Shown here piece after piece: positions 9,531-18,736 of a stretch of 64,000 bases of DNA; position 1 is the first letter of the stretch, and each line of letters starts with the position of its first letter. The DNA is from Alcanivorax quisquiliarum. GTDB lineage: Bacteria; Pseudomonadota; Gammaproteobacteria; Pseudomonadales; Alcanivoracaceae. The stretch is taken from the NCBI RefSeq assembly GCF_023051175.1, contig NZ_JALKII010000006.1:165686-229685 (forward strand), given 5' to 3'. The notes under the pieces were generated by a model. That model saw only the letters and a list, made by a program, of their open reading frames with translations. It searched no databases and was not told where the DNA came from. The position numbers were made by a program, and so were the translations under genes.

Positions 9531-10244
9531 ATGGCACGTGCCGTGATCCTGCAACACGTTGCTTTTGAAGGCCCCGCGGCCCTGCTGCCCTGGCTGCAGC
9601 AACAGGGCTTCGATATCGAGATCGTCGCGCTGTACGACGCCCAGCCCCTGCCGGCCGTGGGCACCTTCGACTGGCTGCTGATACTGGGCGGCCCGATGAG
9701 CGCCGCCGACCACGCCACCTATCCCTGGCTCGCCGCCGAAAAAACACTGATTCGCGATGCGGTTCAGCACGGCTGCACGGTGGTCGGCATCTGCCTTGGT
9801 GCGCAGCTGATTGCCACCGCGCTCGGCGGCCTGCTTGTGCCGGGCGCCTGCCGCGAGATCGGCTGGTTCCCGGTGCAGCCGACCATTGATTGCCCGCCCG
9901 ATATCGCGCTGCTGTTTCGTGATATGCCGAAGGTGCTGCACTGGCACAGCGATACCTTTACCCTGCCCGACGGCGCCTGCCACCTGCTGGCCAGCGAAGC
10001 CTGCGCCAATCAGGCATTTCTGATCGGCGACCGCGTGCTCGGCCTGCAATGTCATCTGGAAAGTGATGCAGCCACGGTGGCCGGGCTGTGTGGCCACTGC
10101 CGCGATGATCTGGCACCGGGCGAATGGGTGCAGAGCATCAGCGAGCTGGTGGCTGGCGCGGCGCAGGTGGAAGGTTTGCACGAGCGCCTCAACGCCCTGT
10201 TGGCGTTGCTGCCCTATCGCCCCGCTGATCCCCAGCCTGCCTGA
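9531..10244 (+). CDS. Class I glutamine amidotransferase (GMP-synthase-like GATase)
   Basis: 237 residues of a single class I GATase domain. The nucleophile Cys is in the elbow VVGICLGAQ (~Cys87), and the His and Glu of the triad are in LGLQCHLES (~His177, Glu179). The fold frees ammonia from glutamine or acts as a gamma-glutamyl hydrolase. No synthase domain is attached, so the physiological substrate is unknown. GAGAGGAG lies eight bases upstream of the ATG. Confidence 0.88.
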   Translation: MARAVILQHVAFEGPAALLPWLQQQGFDIEIVALYDAQPLPAVGTFDWLLILGGPMSAADHATYPWLAAEKTLIRDAVQHGCTVVGICLGAQLIATALGGLLVPGACREIGWFPVQPTIDCPPDIALLFRDMPKVLHWHSDTFTLPDGACHLLASEACANQAFLIGDRVLGLQCHLESDAATVAGLCGHCRDDLAPGEWVQSISELVAGAAQVEGLHERLNALLALLPYRPADPQPA

Positions 10245-10352
10245 ACCATCTGGCCGCGCCAGCGGCCATGCCTTGGCACGGCGAGCCTGCTATTGCACCA
10301 TCAAGGCTCCCTTCATTTCCCCGCCGCGCCTTTCTTGCGGCAAGGCCGTGTC

Positions 10353-11666
10353 ATGGAACTGTTACTGCTACTGTTTCTGATTGTGCTCAACGGGTTGTTC
10401 GCGATGTCCGAAATCGCGGTGGTATCGGCGCGCAAGGCGAGACTGAAAGTCCGCGCCGATGCCGGCCAGCAAAGTGCAGACGTGGCACTGGCGTTGCAGG
10501 AGCGCCCGGCCGGCTTTTTATCCACCATTCAGGTGGGCATCACCTCGATCGGGATTCTCAGTGGCGCCATCGGCGAGAACGCACTGGCGCAACCGATTGC
10601 CGAGACGCTGGCAGGCGTGCCGCTGCTGGCGCCCTATAGCAGCGGCCTGGCGCTCGCGCTGGTGGTCATTCTGATCACCTATTTTTCGGTGGTCGTGGGC
10701 GAGCTGGTGCCCAAGCGCCTGGCGCTGCTGGCCCCGGAGAGCATCGCTGGCCTCGTTGCCCGGCCGATGACCTGGCTCGCCGCCGCAGCACGCCCGCTGG
10801 TATGGCTGTTGTCACGTTCCAGCGATCTGCTGGTGCGCCTGCTTGGCGCCCATGCTCGCGAGGAGCCGCCTGTATCGGACGAGGAAATCCGCGTGCTGAT
10901 GGAACAAGGCGCGGAAGCAGGTGTGTTTCATGCCAGCGAACAGGCGCTGGTGGCCAACGTGCTGCGCCTGGACGAGCAGCACATCAATGAAATCATGACA
11001 CCGCGCAAGGATGTGACCTATGTTGATCTGCATGGCTCGGCGGAAGAAATCCGCCAGCGCATTCTCAGCAATCCCCATGCTCACATCCTGGTGTGCGAGG
11101 GCGGCCTGGAGCAGATTGCCGGCGTGCTGCGCACCAACGATCTGGTGAAAAGCGTGCTCGCCGGCAATCGGCCGGATATCCGGGCGGTGATGCGCCAGCC
11201 GGCTTATATTCCCGACTCTTCCACCATCACCAATCTGTTCGAACAATTTCGCCAGACACGCACGCAACTGGCCTGCATCGTCGATGAATATGGCGATCTG
11301 ACGGGCGTGGTGACCGTGACAGATGTGCTGGAGGCAATCGTCGGCGAGCTGCCGGATGGCAACGACGCCGACCCGCCCGAGCTGGTGCAACGCAGCGATG
11401 GCAGCTGGCTGCTGGACGGCAGCATGACCATCCAGCGCTTCAAGGACGCGTTTCACCTCAGCCGCCTGGATGATGAAGCGGAGGACGATTACTACACCAT
11501 GGGCGGCTTCACCATGCACCAGCTTGGCAAGGTGCCGGCGGCGGCGGACACCTTTCAGTGTGCTGGCCTGCAATTCGAGGTGCTGGATATGGATGGCAGC
11601 CGCGTGGACAAACTGCTGGTCACGCCGCTTTCGGTGCCGGACAGCGGGGCGGACGGCACGCCCTGA
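10353..11666 (+). CDS. CNNM/CorC (HlyC/CorC) family membrane protein with CBS pair
   Basis: 437 residues in the standard order: DUF21/CNNM transmembrane domain (~1-180), two CBS domains (~205-325) and a CorC_HlyC C-terminal domain (~345-425). The start of the CBS region shows the usual IMTPRKDV motif. These proteins act in Mg2+ or Co2+ efflux or membrane homeostasis. The ATG at 10353 is preceded by AAGG. It converges on btuD with a 23-base gap and no clear terminator. Confidence 0.92.
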   Translation: MELLLLLFLIVLNGLFAMSEIAVVSARKARLKVRADAGQQSADVALALQERPAGFLSTIQVGITSIGILSGAIGENALAQPIAETLAGVPLLAPYSSGLALALVVILITYFSVVVGELVPKRLALLAPESIAGLVARPMTWLAAAARPLVWLLSRSSDLLVRLLGAHAREEPPVSDEEIRVLMEQGAEAGVFHASEQALVANVLRLDEQHINEIMTPRKDVTYVDLHGSAEEIRQRILSNPHAHILVCEGGLEQIAGVLRTNDLVKSVLAGNRPDIRAVMRQPAYIPDSSTITNLFEQFRQTRTQLACIVDEYGDLTGVVTVTDVLEAIVGELPDGNDADPPELVQRSDGSWLLDGSMTIQRFKDAFHLSRLDDEAEDDYYTMGGFTMHQLGKVPAAADTFQCAGLQFEVLDMDGSRVDKLLVTPLSVPDSGADGTP

Positions 11667-11689
11667 ACTCGCGAGCGGGCAACACGCGG

Positions 11690-12460
11690 TTATTTCACCG
11701 GCACAAATACCCGCGCGCCATCCACCTCGGCCGCCACCAGCGGCTGACGATAAAGCTCTGATAACAGCTCCGGCTTCAGCATCTGCTGCGCCGTGCCCGC
11801 CCGCACTGCGCCATCGGGATACAACAGCAGCACATGATCACACCAGCGCGCTGCGAGATTGAGATCGTGCATGCACATCAGCACCCCGCAGCCCGCCGCC
11901 GCCTGCTGCGCCAGCAGCGCCATCACGCCCACCTGATGATGCAGATCAAGATGGTTGGTGGGCTCGTCCGCCAGCCACAGCTGCGGCGCCTGCGCCAGCA
12001 CCGTGGCAATCGCCACCCGCTGCCGCTCGCCGCCGGAGAGCGTGCTCAGCAGCCGGGGCGCCAGCTCGGCCACCGCCAGCCGCTCCAGCGCTTGCCGAGC
12101 CAGTGCGATGTCTTCCGGCCGCTCCAGCTGCCACGGCGGCAGCCACGGATGACGGCCGATCAGCACGGTTTCCATGACGGTCGCCGGAAAACTTTCGTGC
12201 CGCTCCTGAAACAACACTGCCAGCATCCTCGCCAGCGCCCGCCGGCGCCAGGCTTGTAGCGGCCTGCCTTTCACCCGCACTTCTCCGGCGCGTGCCGGCC
12301 GCAAGCCGGCCAGCGTATGCAGCAGCGTCGTCTTGCCCACGCCATTGGGGCCGAGCACGCCCCATACCTGCCCCGGCAACACAGCGAACTCCAGCGGCTC
12401 GCCGCCTGCACGTTGGGGAATATCGATAACCAGATTCTTTACTTGCAGCAGCGGTGTCAT
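11690..12460 (-). CDS. btuD: Vitamin B12 ABC transporter ATPase
   Basis: 256 residues with Walker A GPNGVGKTT, signature LSGGERQR, Walker B LWLADEPTNHLD and switch His in MHDLN. This is the FecE/BtuD subfamily that drives FecCD-type permeases. It overlaps the btuC stop by one base. The adjacent permease, binding protein and a divergent cobalamin-riboswitch receptor gene identify cobalamin as the probable substrate rather than haem or siderophore. Confidence 0.88.
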   Translation of the reverse strand: MTPLLQVKNLVIDIPQRAGGEPLEFAVLPGQVWGVLGPNGVGKTTLLHTLAGLRPARAGEVRVKGRPLQAWRRRALARMLAVLFQERHESFPATVMETVLIGRHPWLPPWQLERPEDIALARQALERLAVAELAPRLLSTLSGGERQRVAIATVLAQAPQLWLADEPTNHLDLHHQVGVMALLAQQAAAGCGVLMCMHDLNLAARWCDHVLLLYPDGAVRAGTAQQMLKPELLSELYRQPLVAAEVDGARVFVPVK

Positions 12461-13437
12461 TACCGGCTCCGGTAAAGCAGCCAGAGAAAGGTCGGCACAC
12501 CGATCAGCGCCGTAATCACCCCGACCGGCAATTGTTCCGGCGCGATCAGCACCCGCGAAAATGTATCTGCCAATGTCAGCAACGAGCCACCCGCGAGGGC
12601 GGAGGCCGGCAGGATCACGCGCTGATCATTGCCGAGCACCAGCCGCAGCATGTGCGGCACGATCAGCCCGACAAAGCCGACCGATCCGGCCGTCGTCACC
12701 GCCACGGCGGTCAGCAAGCTGGCGAGCACATAAACACCTCGCTCCAGCCACACCACCGGCACGCCCAGCGATGCGGCTTGCAACGGGCCGCGTGCCAGCA
12801 CATTCAGGCTGCGCCCGGCGGGTAACGCGAGCACCATCACGGCCACCAGCAACATCGCCGCCGGCCAAGGGCTGCGCGCATAACTGAGATCTCCCATCAG
12901 CCAATACAGCATCCCCGGCAACCGCTCCGCCGGCCCCACGGAAAGCAGAAAACTGATCAGCGCGCCCCAGCCAGCCGCAACCACCACCCCGGTGAGCAAC
13001 AACCGCGCCGGCGACCAGCTGCCGGCGCCTTGGGCCAATCCGAAAACCAGCAATGCCGAACACAACGCACCAATAAACGCCGAGCCGGAAATCATGGCGG
13101 CGCCAAACCCGAGCAACATCGCACTCAAGGCACCCACCGCCGCCCCGCCAGACAGCCCGAGCACATACGGATCAGCCAACGGGTTGCGCAGCAGCACCTG
13201 CATCAACGCGCCGGACAGCGCCAGCAGCGCACCGGTCGCAAAGGCCGCCCCCGCTCGCGGCGCTCGCAAATCCAGCAACAGGGTGCGGTGCAGCGGATCA
13301 CCGCCGCCTTGCAGCACCGCCCATAACTCCGCCGCCGACAGCGTTACGCTGCCGACCGTCACCGCGATCAACAATGCCGACACTGACAACAGCAGCAGCG
13401 CGGCCAATGCCCAGCAAAAGCGCCGCTCAATCACCAT
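12460..13437 (-). CDS. btuC: Vitamin B12 ABC transporter permease
   Basis: 325 residues, FecCD family, with about ten membrane helices. The conserved stretch LRAPRAGAAFATGALLALSGALMQ and the ATPase-coupling region near SVGFVGLIVPHMLRL are present. It forms the inner-membrane channel with the ATPase encoded directly after it. It overlaps the btuF stop by 11 bases. Assignment to cobalamin rests on the riboswitch-linked neighbourhood. Confidence 0.88.
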   Translation of the reverse strand: MVIERRFCWALAALLLLSVSALLIAVTVGSVTLSAAELWAVLQGGGDPLHRTLLLDLRAPRAGAAFATGALLALSGALMQVLLRNPLADPYVLGLSGGAAVGALSAMLLGFGAAMISGSAFIGALCSALLVFGLAQGAGSWSPARLLLTGVVVAAGWGALISFLLSVGPAERLPGMLYWLMGDLSYARSPWPAAMLLVAVMVLALPAGRSLNVLARGPLQAASLGVPVVWLERGVYVLASLLTAVAVTTAGSVGFVGLIVPHMLRLVLGNDQRVILPASALAGGSLLTLADTFSRVLIAPEQLPVGVITALIGVPTFLWLLYRSR

Positions 13438-14347
13438 CCCGCACCGCCTGCAAATGCGTGCACAGGGCGCGGGTGCCGCTCAACAATCGCACCGTCGGCC
13501 GTTGCAGCAACGACGGCGGCACAAAAAACAGATGCCCTTGCTGCACCGCCTGCAAGGCATCGTAGCGGCGCCACCCCAGCGCCCAGGCCTGCTCGGCTTC
13601 ACCCATCCCGCCGGCAATGATCGCCTGTGGATCTGCCTCCAGCACTGTTTCAGGATCCAGCGTGGGGGTCAGCCGTGGCAAGGTGCCGAAAATATTCACG
13701 CCGCCACACAGCCTGATCGCTTCGCTGATGAAATGCGTGTCGTTGATGGTCATCAGCGGCTCGTCCCAAATCTGATAAAACACCCGCACCGGTTCAGCTT
13801 CTGCATACCTTTCCGCGAGCGCGGCCACATCACGCTCAAGCGCGGCCGCTGCTGTTTCTGCCGTTTCTTCACGGCCGGCAAGGCGGCCCAGCCGCAACAA
13901 GGTGCTGGCAATCTGCGCAAAACTGCGCGGCTCGGTGTAATAAACCGGCAGGCCCATGCGTTGCAGGCGCTCAACCTGACCGCGTGGATTGCCGCTGTGC
14001 CAGGCGATGATCAGATCCGGCCGCAGCGCCAGCAAGGATTCCAGATCAATGCGGTTATAGCTGCCAATGCGCGGGATATCCTGCGCCGCCTCGGGATAAT
14101 CACTAAAGCTCACCGTGCCGACAATCTGCGCGCCCGCACCGGCATCAAACAGCAGTTCCGTCGCACCCGGCGACAACGACACAATGCGCTGCGCGGGTGC
14201 AGCCAGGCATAGCTCTTGCTCCGTATCATCGATCACGCAACGCGGTTGCGCCTGCGCAATCGTCGCGCCAGTGAGCAATGCCGCCATTGCCATGCACCGT
14301 AACAACCGCTGGCGCACGGCATCGCGCTGCTCTTTTTGATTTGTCAC
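13427..14347 (-). CDS. btuF: Periplasmic cobalamin-binding protein
   Basis: About 306 residues of a helical-backbone TroA/BtuF-type binding protein with a signal peptide ending near IAQAQ. Family motifs include RIVSLSPGATELLFDAGAG and the central IIAWHSGNP region. The GTG at 14347 is chosen because GGAGG lies nine bases before it; a longer in-frame start at 14392 lacks this. It is the first gene of btuFCD. The cobalamin riboswitch nearby is on the opposite strand, so this operon is not directly under it. Confidence 0.88.
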   Translation of the reverse strand: MTNQKEQRDAVRQRLLRCMAMAALLTGATIAQAQPRCVIDDTEQELCLAAPAQRIVSLSPGATELLFDAGAGAQIVGTVSFSDYPEAAQDIPRIGSYNRIDLESLLALRPDLIIAWHSGNPRGQVERLQRMGLPVYYTEPRSFAQIASTLLRLGRLAGREETAETAAAALERDVAALAERYAEAEPVRVFYQIWDEPLMTINDTHFISEAIRLCGGVNIFGTLPRLTPTLDPETVLEADPQAIIAGGMGEAEQAWALGWRRYDALQAVQQGHLFFVPPSLLQRPTVRLLSGTRALCTHLQAVRDGD

Positions 14348-14450
14348 GCTACCCGCCCTCCTGCCGCTCCGGGATGACAACGGCCCTCGCACGCCCTAAC
14401 ATGCCCGCCATTGCGCGCCGATGATGAATGGCGCGCCTGACAATCTGTCC

Positions 14451-14656
14451 GTGGCAGGTGTCCGGCAGCGCAAGGCTTGATGTCTGCGCCGCTGGATGAA
14501 ACTGGGAAGCTGGTGCAACACCAGCGCTGCCCCCGCAACGGTGATCGGTTCAGGTATCTACAGGCTGCAAGCAGCCAGCCACTGCGCGATGCGCGGGAAG
14601 GCGTATATACCGGGATGCTGCGCATCCGACCGTCAGCCCGGAGACCGGCCTGCCAC
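14451..14656 (+). promoter_or_regulatory. Cobalamin riboswitch
   Basis: A perfect 8-bp closing stem (GTGGCAGG / CCTGCCAC) encloses the conserved core: the ATGAAACTGGGAAGCTGGTGCAA-type segment at 14496-14518, the B12 box GCTGCCCCCGCAACGG (14526-14541), and the 3' element CAGCCCGGAGACCGGCC. It lies about 160 bases upstream of the btuB start on the same strand. Adenosyl- or other cobalamin is expected to shut off the downstream receptor and lipoprotein genes. Confidence 0.95.
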
Positions 14657-14818
14657 CGGCTATCGTCGCGATCGCGGTGGGCGTTCGTGCGGGGATTCTG
14701 CCTCGGCCGGTGCATCATACCGGCGTTTCCAGGCCCTTTGATAGCTGCAAATGCTCGCGTTTTCCGATGGGAATAACGTGCGGCGGAGCTGTGTCTGCTA
14801 TCACGGGAAAATGGAAAA

Positions 14819-16837
14819 ATGATGCCCTTTCGCGGGTTGGTTTTTATCGCTATTGGCTTGCTTGGCAGCGGTGCAGTGGCGGCTGAAAGTACTACGCCTG
14901 CCGCAAAAAAAGCGCCGGTTCAGGAAAAAACTCTTGCGCCTGTGCAGGTCATTGTGCGCCCGCTCAATGCCGCGGCCGATATCGACCCGCAAGACAGCAC
15001 CAGCCCGGTGCGCGTGATCGAGCGCGATACGTTCGAACACCGCGTCACCACGCTCGCCGATACCCTCGGTGACCAGACTGGTGTACAGATCCGCCAAAGC
15101 GGTGGCCTGGGCAGTACCGCCACCGTTTCCATGCGCGGCTCATCCGGTAAGCAGGTGCAAGTATTTCTGGATGGCATGTTGCTCAACGACCCACTCTACG
15201 GCAGTGTGGATCTGAGTCTTTTTTCCTTGCACGATGTCAGCCGAATCCAGATCTATCCCGGCAACCCCCCTGCGCGCATCGCACAAGCCGGGCCGGGTGG
15301 CGTTATCATGATGGAGTCGCTGGGCACGGAAACGCGCCCGCAGACGCGTCTCAATCTTGGCGCCGGCAGTTTCGGTACGCAGCGGCAAGGGCTGTTCAAC
15401 AGTGGTGCCCACGGGCGTTTGCATTATTGGTTGTCGGCCAATCGACAGGCGGCGGACAATGATTTTCGCTACCCCAATCATTCCGACTGGTACAACCCGA
15501 CCGATGGCCGCCAGACGCGGCGCCGCAATGCAGATACCGAACAGTACGATGCAAGCGCCAGCATGGGTTACGAGCTCAGCCCGGCGCGGCAGTTGTCAGC
15601 GCTGGTGCAAACAACCACCCGCGAGCAAGGCGTCCCATCAATACAGAACTGGCCCAGCAATCGTGCCCGGCTGAAAACGCGGACGCACCGAGCACAAATC
15701 CATCTTCGCGACATGAGCAGCTTCGCCGGCCGCTTGCATCGCAGCCATCGCTTGAGCGTGGCGCATCTTGAAGAACGTTACCATGATCGTGCCGGGCTGG
15801 TGGGCCTGGGCCGCTACGACACAGGTACCGATACCGCACAACTCAGCTTCAGCAATACCGCCAGCTGGATTCATCAGCACCACGTAATGACCGGCACGCT
15901 TGAGCTGTCCTACTACGATCAGCAGCAGCGCAACCGTCTCAGCCACCAACGGGCGGTGCAACGCGAGCGCTGGCTGCTTGCGTCAGCGCTGAGCCATGAA
16001 TGGGCCAGCAGCACCCGGTGGCGCACGCAAGCAGTATTGCGCCGCACCGACCTGATCGATGAAGCCGACGAAGCACTGCCTGATGGCAGTGCTGCCGGCA
16101 CACGCCAGCATGATTCTTTCAGCGGTTGGCAACTGGGCCTGCGGTATCAGCTTTTCACGCCCCTTGAGCTGTATGCCAACGTATCTCGGCAGGTGCGCAT
16201 TCCGTCGTTGCTTGAGCAATTTGGCCAGCAAGGGCTGTTTGTGGGCAATCGCAACCTGCGTGCGGAGCAAGCCTTCAATACCGAGATCGGCGCCCGCCTG
16301 GCGTTGGCCGGGGGCTACCTGGAAGCCACCGCATTTCGCCGTGATCTCGACCCCGCCATCATCACCGTCTTCGACGCTCGTGGTGTCGGCCGACACGTCA
16401 ATGTGGCAGCGGAATTCGAAGGCGCTGAGCTTGCGGTCCATTACGCGCTAACGCCGCGCTGGTCGCTGGCAGGCAATGCCACCTGGCAGCATTCCGAGAA
16501 TGTTTCGCGCACGATTTACACCTATATCGGCAAGCAGGTTCCCGGCATTTACCACCGCACGGCGATGTTGCGCAGCGCCTGGCACGGGCAGCATTGGCAG
16601 TTTGATCTGTCGTGGCATATAGACGACGAAATGTTTTATGACGCTGCCAATATTCTTCCTGCCGAACCGCGCCGCACCGCCGATGCCACCTTGTCGTGGA
16701 CACATTCCTGGCAGCTCGGGCATGAAACCCGCCTGGCCATTTCCGTGCGCAACCTTGCCGACCACCACTACCAGGATTTCAACCGCTTTCCGGGCACCGG
16801 GCGCGCCTGGTTCCTGACGCTTCAACATACGCTTTAG
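14819..16837 (+). CDS. btuB: TonB-dependent vitamin B12 receptor (BtuB-like)
   Basis: 672 residues. A signal peptide ends at AVAAES, followed by a possible TonB box (APVQVIV, ~40-46), a plug domain (~55-160) with GSTATVSMRGSSGKQVQVFLDG-type signature segments, and a 22-strand barrel ending in an aromatic-rich C-terminus (QHTL). It imports cobalamin across the outer membrane with TonB energy. Placement right after a cobalamin riboswitch gives the substrate. Two ATGs occur at 14819 and 14822. Confidence 0.92.
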   Translation: MMPFRGLVFIAIGLLGSGAVAAESTTPAAKKAPVQEKTLAPVQVIVRPLNAAADIDPQDSTSPVRVIERDTFEHRVTTLADTLGDQTGVQIRQSGGLGSTATVSMRGSSGKQVQVFLDGMLLNDPLYGSVDLSLFSLHDVSRIQIYPGNPPARIAQAGPGGVIMMESLGTETRPQTRLNLGAGSFGTQRQGLFNSGAHGRLHYWLSANRQAADNDFRYPNHSDWYNPTDGRQTRRRNADTEQYDASASMGYELSPARQLSALVQTTTREQGVPSIQNWPSNRARLKTRTHRAQIHLRDMSSFAGRLHRSHRLSVAHLEERYHDRAGLVGLGRYDTGTDTAQLSFSNTASWIHQHHVMTGTLELSYYDQQQRNRLSHQRAVQRERWLLASALSHEWASSTRWRTQAVLRRTDLIDEADEALPDGSAAGTRQHDSFSGWQLGLRYQLFTPLELYANVSRQVRIPSLLEQFGQQGLFVGNRNLRAEQAFNTEIGARLALAGGYLEATAFRRDLDPAIITVFDARGVGRHVNVAAEFEGAELAVHYALTPRWSLAGNATWQHSENVSRTIYTYIGKQVPGIYHRTAMLRSAWHGQHWQFDLSWHIDDEMFYDAANILPAEPRRTADATLSWTHSWQLGHETRLAISVRNLADHHYQDFNRFPGTGRAWFLTLQHTL

Positions 16838-16858
16838 CCATCTCCTGCGAGGATACTC

Positions 16859-18052
16859 ATGACGATTTCCATCTCAACCCCGGCCGCCGGTTCCTGGCGC
16901 ACAATCAGCGCCGCGCTACTGACGCTCGTCGTCCTCAGCGGATGCGGCGGCAGCAGCAGTTCCCGGCCAGCCTTTGATCATGCCACCGGCATCACTGCCG
17001 TGGTCGCCACTGTTGACCCTGGTTACACGGCAGGCGCCGTCGAGCTGATTGCCTTACGGGATGGCCCCATGCAATCCTCCGGAAGCTTTCACAGCACGAT
17101 TTCCGATATTTCCGTCAACAGCTACGGCCAGCATTATTATCTGATCGAAAGCCGCAGCCTGGATCGCATAAGCAAGGTAGATATCACCAACCCTGGTGTG
17201 TTCGAGTGGCGGCATCACGGTTACCGGGCCACCGACACCGCCACACCCAATCTTTACGATCTGGTGTTCGTGAGTGACGAAAAAGCCTATTTGCTTCGCT
17301 ACGAATCGAACACCGCCTGGATCGTCGATCCCTCCGCAACATCGGCGGCGGATTTCTTCCTCGGTGAGCTGGATCTCTCTGCTTACAATGCCGGCGGCCG
17401 CCACCCGCACATGTCCGCCGCCATTCTCGTCGGTGATCGTCTGTTCATCACCTTGCAGCGCCTGGATAGCAACTGGCTCCCGACCGCTGCCAGTTACGTC
17501 GCGGTGTTTGATACTGATACGGACGAAGAAATCGACACCGGCCACAATAAAGACGGTCTCAAGGGCATCCCGCTTGTCAGCCGCAATCCGGCCAGCATCG
17601 CCTACCAGCCCGCTGTCGGCCTGCTTGTGCAAGGCACCGGGGAGTGGATGGGCTGGGATTTATCCGGCGGCATTGATCGCATAAACCCTGACAATTTTTC
17701 TGTCACGCAAATCCTGATCGGTGACAGCACTTTCGGCCGTATCGAACATCTGGCTCTCATCGACGAAACGACCGCGTACATCAGCGCCCATCAGCTTTAC
17801 GGACAGGCGCATGTGCACCGCATCGATCCGCGCAGCGGCGCGCTGCTGGGCGAAGTGGACGCCGCCGCCGGGCGGGACATTCGTGCTCTTGCCGCCGATC
17901 CTCTCGGCCGTCTGTGGATTGGTGATGCGGGCGATAGCACCCCTGATGATCCGCCCGGCCTGCGCGTGATTGATCCGCGCACCGATCAGCAAATAGCCTT
18001 TGTTCAAACCCAGCTACTGCCTACCGATATCGCCTTTGTGACCGAAGACTGA
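16859..18052 (+). CDS. Propeller-like outer-membrane lipoprotein co-encoded with btuB
   Basis: 397 residues. The signal peptide ends in a lipobox, LSGC with Cys at residue 29, then a Gly/Ser linker. The rest shows repeated beta-rich segments of the YVTN/YncE propeller type (for example VFDTDTDEEIDTG, HVHRIDPRSGALLGEVD, LRVIDPRTDQQIA). The gene starts 21 bases after btuB with GAGGA before the ATG, so it is almost certainly under the same cobalamin riboswitch. In Bacteroides the BtuG lipoprotein, also a propeller, captures B12 for BtuB. A similar role here is inferred from context, not from recognised sequence identity. Confidence 0.75.
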   Translation: MTISISTPAAGSWRTISAALLTLVVLSGCGGSSSSRPAFDHATGITAVVATVDPGYTAGAVELIALRDGPMQSSGSFHSTISDISVNSYGQHYYLIESRSLDRISKVDITNPGVFEWRHHGYRATDTATPNLYDLVFVSDEKAYLLRYESNTAWIVDPSATSAADFFLGELDLSAYNAGGRHPHMSAAILVGDRLFITLQRLDSNWLPTAASYVAVFDTDTDEEIDTGHNKDGLKGIPLVSRNPASIAYQPAVGLLVQGTGEWMGWDLSGGIDRINPDNFSVTQILIGDSTFGRIEHLALIDETTAYISAHQLYGQAHVHRIDPRSGALLGEVDAAAGRDIRALAADPLGRLWIGDAGDSTPDDPPGLRVIDPRTDQQIAFVQTQLLPTDIAFVTED

Positions 18053-18068
18053 TTTCGGTAGTTCGATA

Positions 18069-18101
18069 CCCCGCTGCCAATTCAGTCAATGGGCAGCGGG
18101 G
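18069..18101 (+). terminator. Hairpin after the btuB-lipoprotein operon
   Basis: A perfect 10-bp stem (CCCCGCTGCC / GGCAGCGGGG) with a 13-base loop begins 17 bases after the lipoprotein stop. No T-run follows, so it may slow or protect the transcript rather than act as a strong intrinsic terminator. Confidence 0.55.
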
Positions 18102-18736
18102 CCAAAGCGCGCTTGTGCAGCAGTGCGCTGCCCTTTCCGCCAGCCACCCTTTCTCGTGCGGCTTAAACACCCCCCGCTGCTGCGCCGCCTATTCTCTCTC
18201 CCTCTCAGTCTCTCAGCCTGCCACCGCTCTGCCGCGGTAGGCGACAGCATGCCGAAGCCATGAATGGCGAAAGCGCCAAGCCTCATCGTTCACTCCGCGC
18301 CACCAGCGCTTACCGCGTTACGCCAGCGCACGCCGAACATTGTCTACAATTGGCCTCGGCCAGCGGTGCTGCGCGATAGCCGCGCAAAGCCCGGCATTCC
18401 TTTCCTGCTGAATGCACCAAGTGATCTGCCGCTCTCAAGGCACACCACAGTGTTTACATATGTAGCCCCACTTGACAGGCGCAGCGCAGGGGCAGACCAT
18501 CCTGCGCACACACTTTGCCATTACACCGGACGTAAACTTGAGCCAAGCTGCTATTTGGCGCCTGGCGCCACCACTCTGGAGCTATATCATATTGATATGC
18601 CAACCCCCTCGTCAGGCCCTGCCGGCACCTGCCGCAGAGCGGGTTGCAGCACTGCATCGGATGCACGCCAGCGAGCGCAAGGTGAGTTGCCGGCAATACG
18701 TATCCATGAGCTTTTTTGAATCCGTAGGTGCCCGCT
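18102..18736. other. Gene-free stretch
   Basis: About 635 bases between the btu operon hairpin and the phosphatase gene. Open frames exist but have no recognisable domain, signal or ribosome-binding site, and their composition is unlike that of the neighbouring genes. I see no RNA gene or operator here. Confidence 0.5.

Noticed and set aside
14348-14450. A second cobalamin riboswitch on the minus strand before btuF
   Set aside because: The gap to the plus-strand riboswitch is only about 100 bases and shows no B12 box in that direction.
18264-18719. A 151-codon plus-strand frame in the gap after the B12 operon
   Set aside because: No domain, no ribosome-binding site and composition unlike neighbouring genes.
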